Positions 6,943 through 11,184 of a DNA stretch of 11,184 nt are shown piece by piece. The stretch spans positions 1 through 11,184 of the forward strand of contig DASZVJ010000251.1 of the NCBI GenBank assembly GCA_035547155.1, written 5' to 3'. How positions within the stretch are numbered: the first letter of the stretch is position 1; every line of letters begins with the position of its first letter. This DNA is from CAZNMF01 sp035547155 (GTDB lineage Bacteria; Acidobacteriota; Vicinamibacteria; Vicinamibacterales; SCN-69-37). A program made the position numbers and the translations under genes. The notes beneath the pieces were generated by a model. That model was given only the letters and a program-made list of their open reading frames with translations, made no database searches and had not been told where the DNA came from.

Positions 6943-7892
6943 TCGCCGCGCTCGTCGTCGCGCTCGCGATCGGCCTGGCACAGAGCGGCGGCCCGTCCGT
7001 GGCGCCGAGCGATCTCGACGCCGTCAAGACGCTCTACACGCAGGCGGCCTACGAGGACGCGCTCCAGCGCCTCTCGTCGATTCCCGCCGACGACGTCACC
7101 GATCAGCTCGATCGCTATCGCGCGCTGAGTCTGCTGGCGCTCGGGCGCAACGCGGAGGCCGACCAGACCTTCGAGCGCATGGTCCGGCGCGATCCCCTGT
7201 ACGCGATGGATGCGGTTGATGTCTCGCCGCGAGTCGTCGAGTTGTTTTCGAGCGTGCGCCAGCGGGTGCTGCCCGACGCCGCCCACGAGTGGTACGCGAA
7301 GGGCAAGTCCAGCTACGACCAGCGTCACTACGCCGATGCCGTGGACCAGCTGAAGGTCGTGCTCGCGGTGCTCGCCGATCCCGCGATGTCCGGTTCGTCG
7401 GCGGCGATCGACGACCTGAAGCAGCTCGCCGCGGGATTTCTCCGTCTGTCGCAGGTCGAAGTCGACGCGGCGATCAACGCGGCGATGCCGCCGCCTGTCG
7501 CGCTGCCGGGCGCGCCGCCTGCGCCGGCGGTCGCGCCCCCGCCCGCGGCGCCGCCGCCGGCGGCCGGCGATGCGCCGGTCGTGACGAAGATCGTCATCTA
7601 CTCCGCGGCCGACAGCGGCGTCGCGCCGCCGATCGAGATCGAGCGCCGCATGCCGCCGTGGACGCCACCGAACGCCATGGCGCGCAACAGGATCTATCGC
7701 GGCATCATCGAGGTCGTCGTCGACGAGGCGGGCAGCGTGGAGTCCACGAGAATGGCGATCGAGACGCTGCCGTCGTACGACGTGACCCTGCTCGACGCCG
7801 CGCGCCGCTGGCGCTATCGCCCCGCGATGCGCAATGGGGAGACGGTGAAATACCGGCTGACCTACAACGTCGTGCTTGGGACGGGACAGTAG
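6939..7892 (+). CDS. Secreted TPR-like protein with TonB C-terminal domain
   Basis: The protein has 317 residues. A short hydrophobic leader (2-14, IAALVVALAIGLA) looks like a signal peptide or anchor. TPR-like helices follow at about 24-175 (LYTQAAYEDALQRLSSIPAD, ALLALGRNAEADQTFERMV-type pattern, then YAKGKSSYDQRHYADAVDQL). A Pro/Ala-rich linker spans about 184-212, and a TonB_C-like domain lies at about 228-314 (GIIEVVVDEAGSVESTRM, LDAARRWRYRPAMRNGETV, final strand YRLTYNVVL). The order resembles TonB more than the HEAT proteins on the left, since it has a Pro-rich spacer before the TonB_C domain, but there is no ExbB/ExbD or receptor in the window. The start overlaps the PEGA gene by ATGA. 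Another reading is an envelope assembly or structural protein in which TonB_C is only a protein-binding module. Confidence 0.85.
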   Translation: MIAALVVALAIGLAQSGGPSVAPSDLDAVKTLYTQAAYEDALQRLSSIPADDVTDQLDRYRALSLLALGRNAEADQTFERMVRRDPLYAMDAVDVSPRVVELFSSVRQRVLPDAAHEWYAKGKSSYDQRHYADAVDQLKVVLAVLADPAMSGSSAAIDDLKQLAAGFLRLSQVEVDAAINAAMPPPVALPGAPPAPAVAPPPAAPPPAAGDAPVVTKIVIYSAADSGVAPPIEIERRMPPWTPPNAMARNRIYRGIIEVVVDEAGSVESTRMAIETLPSYDVTLLDAARRWRYRPAMRNGETVKYRLTYNVVLGTGQ

Positions 7893-7903
7893 GGGCGGCC
7901 CCC

Positions 7904-7961
7904 CGTCCGCCTTCGCTAAGGCTGCGGCGCGACGTCCGCCTTCGCTAAAGCTACGGCGCGA
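7904..7961. repeat. Tandem pair of 29-bp intergenic repeats
   Basis: Two directly adjacent 29-bp units (7904-7932 and 7933-7961) match at 27 of 29 positions. Each begins CGTCCGCCTTCGCTAA and ends GGCGCGA. Each carries a small hairpin, GCCTT-CGCT-AAGGC in the first, weakened by one substitution in the second. They follow the TPR/TonB_C gene, whose stop codon runs into a GGGG-CGG-CCCC palindrome (7892-7902). They could be REP-like mobile repeats or part of a transcript end; no T-run follows. Confidence 0.75.
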
Positions 7962-7964
7962 CAA

Positions 7965-7990
7965 GGAATAAACCACCCCTCGTCCGCTAT
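7965..7990 (+). promoter_or_regulatory. Candidate ECF-type promoter before the sigma gene
   Basis: GGAATAAA (7965-7972) followed after 9 bases by GTCCGCT (7982-7988) resembles the general ECF promoter plan: an A-rich -35 beginning GGAA and a GTC/CG-containing -10. The sigma-gene ATG is at 8006. The same octamer occurs at 9413-9420 before the Met-rich gene and nowhere else that I found in this GC-rich window. Assignment to this sigma factor is inference, based on the common autoregulation of ECF operons. Confidence 0.5.
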
Positions 7991-8005
7991 CTTTATCAAC
8001 GGCCG

Positions 8006-8569
8006 ATGACGATCGAGCCTGAACACGACCGCCAGTGGGCCGTCTTCGAGACGGAGGCGTTGCCGCATCTCGATCGCCTGTTCCGTCTGGCGATGTGGTT
8101 CGAGCGCAACCGGACCGAGGCCGAAGATCTCGTCCAGGAGACGCTGCGCCAGGCGCTCGAGTCCTTTCATCGCTTCACGCCGGGCACGAACTGCCGCGCC
8201 TGGCTGGTGTCGATCCTTCAGCACGTGCGCAGCAACCGTCGTCGCGCGAAAGGCCGATCGCCGATCGTGCCCGACGTCGACGATGCGATTGCGCAGGCGA
8301 CGCCGTTCGTCCCGCCGATTCCGCAGCACGTCACTGATGAGGACATGCTGGCGGCGCTCGCCGAGCTACCCGCGCCGTTCCAGGAGGTGCTGGTGCTCTG
8401 CGACGTCGAAGAGCTCAGCTACAAGGAAATTGCGCACGCGCTGTCGATTCCGATTGGCACCGTGATGTCGCGGCTCAATCGCGGGCGCGCGCGCCTGCGG
8501 ACGCAGTTGGCCGAACGGGGGAGGCTGGCCGATCGGCGCCGTGAGACGGCGTCGGGCCAGACGTCATGA
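8006..8569 (+). CDS. ECF-family RNA polymerase sigma factor
   Basis: The protein has 187 residues with only sigma regions 2 and 4, as expected for ECF sigma factors. Region 2 spans about 16-82, with DLVQETLRQALESFHRF (41-57) as the core-binding and -10-reading helices and CRAWLVSILQHVRSNRRR after it. Region 4 spans about 113-168, with LPAPFQEVLVLCDVEELSYK then EIAHALSIPIGTVMSRLNRG, the helix-turn-helix that reads the -35 element. The charged tail (170-187) is probably flexible. The stop overlaps the start of the anti-sigma gene (ATGATG at 8566), so the two are co-expressed. It is probably held inactive at the membrane by that partner until an envelope signal arrives. No clear Shine-Dalgarno precedes the ATG. 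Upstream GGAATAAA may be its own promoter. Confidence 0.93.
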   Translation: MTIEPEHDRQWAVFETEALPHLDRLFRLAMWFERNRTEAEDLVQETLRQALESFHRFTPGTNCRAWLVSILQHVRSNRRRAKGRSPIVPDVDDAIAQATPFVPPIPQHVTDEDMLAALAELPAPFQEVLVLCDVEELSYKEIAHALSIPIGTVMSRLNRGRARLRTQLAERGRLADRRRETASGQTS

Positions 8570-9393
8570 TGGATTGCCGCGACGTGCGCCAGCACGCGGA
8601 TGCGTATCTCAGCAACGAGGTGCTCGTCGAGACGCGCCTCGACATCATGCGGCACCTCGAAGGCTGTCCAGCGTGCCGCGCGGATCTCGAGCAGCGGCAG
8701 GCGCTCCGGACGACGATGCGCCGCGCGTTTCTGGCGACGCCGGATCTCGAGATGCGTGCGTCGTTCGGCGACGCGATTCGGCAGACGCTGCGTGAAGACG
8801 CCGTTCGCCGCGCAGCCACGCCGGCCGCGCGTTGGCGCTGGGCCGCCGCGGCCGTGGGTGTGCTGGCCGTCGCGGCCAGCCTGTTCCTCGTCGTCGGATG
8901 GGACACGTCGCGCCTCGTCGCGCTGGCGCGCGAGGCGTGGGGCGATCATCGCAACTGCGCGATCGCGTTTCATCTGCAGGAGAAGCCCATCTCGCTCGAA
9001 GAAGCCTCGTGGACGTTCGATCCCGCGTTCGCCCATCTCCAGACGACGCCGGGCACGACGGTCTCGACGCCCGTCGGCGACGCGCTGATCACGGAACGTC
9101 ACTCGTGCGTGTTCGCCGGACGGCGCTACGCGCATCTGGTGATGCGCTTCCGCGGCGAGCTCGTGTCGCTGCTCGTCGCGCAGGATGATGCCGGACCGAT
9201 GGCGTCGGCAATACGGATGGTGACGCTCGCGCGCGGCCACGTGCGGATGGTGCACGTCGACGCAACCGACGGCGCGGCGCTGTTCCGCACGGCCGCGCAC
9301 ATGGGCGTGATCGTCGGCAGCGTGCCCGACAGCGATCTCGAGGCGCTGGCCGACGCGCTGGTCCAGCCTGTGTCGAATGCGCTCGCGCTCTGA
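8566..9393 (+). CDS. Transmembrane zinc-finger-type anti-sigma factor with Cys/His-bearing outer domain
   Basis: The protein has 275 residues. The N-terminal zf-HC2-like anti-sigma domain carries His30-x3-Cys34-x2-Cys37 (HLEGCPAC), with Cys4 a possible further ligand. A helical stretch leads to a transmembrane segment at about 92-111 (WAAAAVGVLAVAASLFLVVG). The outer part (112-275) is unusually large and contains DHRNCAIAFHL (127-137), PISLEEASWTFDPAF, and HSCVFAGRRYAHLVMRFRG (179-197). Cys131, Cys181, His128, His179 and His190 could form a disulfide or bind metal or haem; this is inference. It is paired with the ECF sigma gene by an ATGA overlap and is its likely regulator, releasing sigma when the outer or zinc domain changes state. 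I cannot name the outer domain with certainty. Confidence 0.88.
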   Translation: MMDCRDVRQHADAYLSNEVLVETRLDIMRHLEGCPACRADLEQRQALRTTMRRAFLATPDLEMRASFGDAIRQTLREDAVRRAATPAARWRWAAAAVGVLAVAASLFLVVGWDTSRLVALAREAWGDHRNCAIAFHLQEKPISLEEASWTFDPAFAHLQTTPGTTVSTPVGDALITERHSCVFAGRRYAHLVMRFRGELVSLLVAQDDAGPMASAIRMVTLARGHVRMVHVDATDGAALFRTAAHMGVIVGSVPDSDLEALADALVQPVSNALAL

Positions 9394-9412
9394 CGTTCGC
9401 TCAGACAGATGC

Positions 9413-9437
9413 GGAATAAATCGGCGGAGCCCGGTGA
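9413..9437 (+). promoter_or_regulatory. Candidate ECF-type promoter before the Met-rich gene
   Basis: GGAATAAA (9413-9420) followed after 8 bases by GCCCGGT (9429-9435) mirrors the element before the sigma gene, where GTCCGCT follows after 9 bases; five of seven positions agree in the downstream half. The Met-rich gene start is 47 bases from the octamer, against 41 for the sigma gene. The one-base spacing difference is a weakness of the match. Confidence 0.5.
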
Positions 9438-9459
9438 TATGACGCAGCGGAGGGGAGTC

Positions 9460-9906
9460 ATGCGATACGCATTCTGTACGGGCGTCGCCGCGGTCGTGGC
9501 GTCGATGTCGATGATGGTCGCCGCGCAGTCGAACGGCATGAGCGGCGACAAGATGGCGATGGACAAGAGCTACACGGGCTGCGTCGCGAAGGACGCGAAG
9601 ACCGGCGCCTATTCGCTCACGCACGTCATGGCGGCCGATGCGATGGCCAAGGGCATGAGCGGCGACGCGATGAAGAGCAGCGACGCGGGAATGGCCATGA
9701 AGAAGGACGCCATGGCGGACATGTGGCTGCCGATCATGAGCACGAACGTGGACTTGAGCAAGCACGTCGGGCACAAGGTGACGATCGCGGGCGCCGGCGC
9801 GATGCCGATGGCGATGGCCAAGGACATGGCGACGTCGAAGTCCATGGACATGTCCCACTTCACGGTGAAAACGCTGACGATGGTCTCATCGTCCTGCACG
9901 CAGTAG
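9460..9906 (+). CDS. Secreted methionine-rich protein
   Basis: The protein has 148 residues. A signal peptide spans 1-22 (probable cleavage MVAA/QS). The mature part contains 19 Met residues, many in MxM or MxxM spacing with Lys and Asp (MSGDKMAMDK, DAGMAMKKDAMADM). Two more ordered segments frame it, YTGCVAKDAKTGAYSLTHV (38-56) and VDLSKHVGHKVTIAGAG (97-113), ending in FTVKTLTMVSSSC. This resembles a small OB-fold-like beta domain interrupted by Met-rich loops, and Cys41 and Cys146 could pair. Met-rich exported proteins commonly bind Cu(I) or scavenge oxidants; that is inference here. The start at 9460 was chosen over an in-frame ATG at 9409 because GGAGGGGA lies just upstream and the signal peptide begins there. 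It follows the anti-sigma gene by 66 bases and has its own ECF-like promoter, so it is a likely regulon member. Confidence 0.82.
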   Translation: MRYAFCTGVAAVVASMSMMVAAQSNGMSGDKMAMDKSYTGCVAKDAKTGAYSLTHVMAADAMAKGMSGDAMKSSDAGMAMKKDAMADMWLPIMSTNVDLSKHVGHKVTIAGAGAMPMAMAKDMATSKSMDMSHFTVKTLTMVSSSCTQ

Positions 9907-9922
9907 AGACGATCCTGCCTGG

Positions 9923-9954
9923 CGGCCGGTGCCCGCGTCGGCGGGTGCCGGCCG
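9923..9954 (+). terminator. Strong hairpin after the Met-rich gene
   Basis: A 14-bp stem (GGCCGGTGCCCGC at 9924-9936 pairing with 9941-9953, plus C9923-G9954) encloses the four-base loop GTCG. Two central pairs are G-U in RNA. It lies 17 bases after the stop codon and before a separate promoter-like site for the MarC gene. No T-run follows, so it is either a Rho-independent-like terminator lacking the tract, or an mRNA-stabilising or pause hairpin. Confidence 0.5.
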
Positions 9955-9970
9955 TGTACGTCGCGCGGAC

Positions 9971-9976
9971 TATACT
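9971..9976 (+). promoter_or_regulatory. Possible -10 element (TATACT) for the MarC-family gene
   Basis: TATACT differs from TATAAT at one position and lies 17 bases before the ATG at 9994, implying a leader of roughly ten bases. No Shine-Dalgarno is visible, consistent with near-leaderless translation. No good -35 is present at the standard distance, where the hairpin ends. Confidence 0.4.
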
Positions 9977-9993
9977 CGCGTCTGGTCCCCGCC

Positions 9994-10572
9994 ATGACGC
10001 TGTCCGCGATCATCACGCTGTTCCTGATCATGGACCCGCTCGGCAACGTGCCACTGTTTCTGTCGGTGCTGCGCGGCGTGCCGGCGGCGCGCCGGCGCGC
10101 CGTGCTCGTCCGTGAAGTGCTGCTCGCCTACGTCGTCTTGCTCGTCTTCCTCGTGGCCGGCGGCTCGGTCACGCGCTATCTCCATCTGCAGCAGGAATCG
10201 CTCAGCATCGCCGGTGGCATCGTGCTGTTCCTCATCGCGCTGCGGATGATCTTCCCGAGCGAGCACGGCCTGATCGGCGACACGATCGACGGCGAGCCGT
10301 TCCTCGTGCCGCTGGCGATTCCGCTCTTCGCCGGGCCGTCGACGCTCGCGGCGCTGTTGCTCCTGCGCTCGACGTTGTCGCTCGGCGGATTGTTCAGCGC
10401 GATGACGATTGCCTGGGCCGCGAGCGCCGCGATCCTGCTGGCGTCGACGTTCTTCTACCGCGTGCTGCGCGAGCGCGGGCTGATGGCGATGGAGCGGCTG
10501 ATGGGCATGCTGCTCGTCATGGTCGCCGTGCAGATGCTGATGGACGGGTTGAAGGTGGTGCTGGCGCGATAG
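9994..10572 (+). CDS. MarC-family (UPF0056) multi-pass membrane protein
   Basis: The protein has 192 residues, close to the usual family length of about 200, with about six hydrophobic segments. Family signatures are FLIMDPLGNVPLFLSVL (10-26), the loop ending DGEPFLVPLAIPLFAGPST (99-117), and a C-terminal helix in MGMLLVMVAVQMLMDGLK. These are inner-membrane proteins of unproven function; the historical link to multiple antibiotic resistance was not supported, and a transport role is only assumed. The distance from the start to DPxGN (13 residues) fits the family. The gene is preceded by its own -10-like TATACT and by a strong hairpin, so it is probably transcribed independently of the sigma-factor module. 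Confidence 0.92.
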   Translation: MTLSAIITLFLIMDPLGNVPLFLSVLRGVPAARRRAVLVREVLLAYVVLLVFLVAGGSVTRYLHLQQESLSIAGGIVLFLIALRMIFPSEHGLIGDTIDGEPFLVPLAIPLFAGPSTLAALLLLRSTLSLGGLFSAMTIAWAASAAILLASTFFYRVLRERGLMAMERLMGMLLVMVAVQMLMDGLKVVLAR

Positions 10573-10599
10573 GCGGTGGCGACGCTGGCGAAGCGATCG

Positions 10600-10615
10600 A
10601 GCCGCCTACGCGGCT
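10600..10615 (+). terminator. Short hairpin after the MarC-family gene
   Basis: AGCCGC (10600-10605) pairs with GCGGCT (10610-10615) around the loop CTAC. No T-run follows. A competing pairing exists: TAGGCGG, starting at the MarC stop codon (10570-10576), complements CCGCCTA (10602-10608) exactly, and the two foldings exclude one another. This may be a weak terminator; evidence is limited to the base pairing. Confidence 0.3.
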
Positions 10616-10643
10616 TCACGTCCCTCGACTCGCGCGATATGAT
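10615..10643 (+). promoter_or_regulatory. Candidate sigma-70-type promoter for the last gene
   Basis: TTCACG (10615-10620) and TATGAT (10638-10643) are separated by exactly 17 bases and match the consensus at four and five of six positions. The gene ATG at 10663 lies 20 bases after the -10. The -35 overlaps the last base of the hairpin at 10600-10615. Confidence 0.5.
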
Positions 10644-10662
10644 GCGGCCGGAGAAATTGCCC

Positions 10663-11184
10663 ATGTCGACAGCAAGACGATACGTGATGGGAGTGTGTGC
10701 GGCCGCGTGCGCGCTCATGTTCGCCGGCAGCGCCGCGGCGCAGACGGTGGTCGAGTCCAGCAACGAGGTCCGATTCCAGTTCGACTTCAAGGTCCCGGTC
10801 GCGGCGCTCGCGGCGTACCTGCCGCAGGGCTTCACGTCGGACGTGGCCACGCAAGGCCCGGCGAAGGACTGCAACCTTCGCGTCGTCTTCATCGATCGCG
10901 TGACGATCAACAAGCCCGACAGCACGCCGATGGGCAAGGGCACGAGCCAGTACGTTTACCTCGTCGCGCCGGTCAAGAGCCCGAGCGGCGAGAGCGTGCA
11001 GCTCGTCATCGGCGGCATCACGGCCGATGCGGCCGATGCGCCCGGACCGTTCGGCAACTATCTGCCGTCGACGACGCATTCGGTGAAGCGATCGACCGCG
11101 TCGCCGGCGAACGGCACGGGGCCGATGATCGAAACGCAGGACTGGTCGCTGGCCGCGGCTTCCGGCGAGCACTTCACTCTGCAC
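10663..11184 (+). CDS. Secreted protein of uncertain family, 3' end cut by window
   Basis: The frame is open for 174 codons to the right edge. The signal peptide begins MSTARRYVMGVCAAACALMF and is probably cleaved at SAAA/QT (after residue 26), so the protein is exported. The mature part starts SSNEVRFQFDFKVPVAALAA, then LPQGFT, CNLRVVFIDRVTI, SQYVYLVAPVKSPSGESVQL and GPFGNYLPSTTHSV. The pattern of a VP...LP.GF segment followed by a beta-rich stretch recalls the acetoacetate decarboxylase-like fold, but I do not recognise catalytic residues and treat this as a weak guess. The start at 10663 is set by GGAG (10650-10653) nine bases upstream. In-frame ATGs at 10639 and 10642 overlap the probable -10 element and would spoil the signal peptide. 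It has its own promoter-like site and probably starts a new transcript. Confidence 0.75.
   Translation, partial: MSTARRYVMGVCAAACALMFAGSAAAQTVVESSNEVRFQFDFKVPVAALAAYLPQGFTSDVATQGPAKDCNLRVVFIDRVTINKPDSTPMGKGTSQYVYLVAPVKSPSGESVQLVIGGITADAADAPGPFGNYLPSTTHSVKRSTASPANGTGPMIETQDWSLAAASGEHFTLH

Noticed and set aside
4840..6981. Long minus-strand open frame of 713 codons across the HAD and PEGA genes
   Set aside because: It is Arg/Gly/His-rich with no recognisable domain and lies antisense to two genes with clear motifs; such frames are common in high-GC DNA.
9389..9405. Small TCTGA/TCAGA hairpin at the anti-sigma stop codon as a terminator
   Set aside because: Only five base pairs with a seven-base loop and no T-run; too weak to call.
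9409..9459. Earlier start at 9409 for the Met-rich gene
   Set aside because: It would place the start before the GGAATAAA element and hide the signal peptide; the ATG at 9460 has a strong GGAGGGGA just upstream.
8419..9858. Minus-strand open frame of 479 codons opposite the anti-sigma and Met-rich genes
   Set aside because: Its His/Arg-rich composition is the mirror of the real genes' codons, with no family features and no plausible start context.

Overview
The window is very GC-rich, densely coded DNA. It combines several secreted or membrane-anchored proteins carrying TonB C-terminal domains, a PEGA-domain protein, an ECF sigma/anti-sigma pair and a secreted methionine-rich protein. That mix fits a soil-type Acidobacteriota genome, perhaps Vicinamibacteria-like. 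The assignment is inferred from gene content and style only; there is no rRNA or other marker here. I see no tRNA, rRNA, CRISPR array, transposase or integrase.

Layout. The left part (1-4712) reads on the minus strand: a xylose-isomerase-like TIM-barrel protein overlapping an SDR dehydrogenase, followed by two tandem paralogues with a signal peptide, HEAT-like helices and (in the complete copy) a TonB C-terminal domain. The second paralogue runs off the left edge. A 115-bp divergent region (4713-4827) separates this block from plus-strand genes. These are a HAD hydrolase (4828-5520), a PEGA-domain membrane protein overlapping a TPR/TonB_C secreted protein (5584-7892), an ECF sigma factor overlapping its anti-sigma factor (8006-9393), a Met-rich secreted protein (9460-9906), a MarC-family membrane protein (9994-10572) and a secreted protein of uncertain fold cut by the right edge (10663 onward).

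How the genes may work together. The isomerase, SDR and nearby HAD hydrolase look like sugar or sugar-phosphate metabolism. The PEGA and TonB_C proteins are envelope proteins. The most suggestive unit is 7965-9906. The A/T-rich octamer GGAATAAA occurs 41 nt before the sigma-factor start and 47 nt before the start of the Met-rich gene, and I found it nowhere else in the window. This fits an ECF promoter shared by an autoregulated sigma/anti-sigma pair and a secreted effector. The anti-sigma factor has a cytoplasmic HxxxCxxC motif and an outer domain with spaced Cys and His residues. Together with the Met-rich partner, this suggests, but does not show, a response to metal or oxidative stress at the envelope.

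The intergenic spaces also hold structure: related GATAG-type short repeats at both ends of the isomerase/SDR pair, a tandem pair of 29-bp repeats before the sigma gene, and two hairpins around the MarC gene. No stretch over 300 bases lacks a gene.
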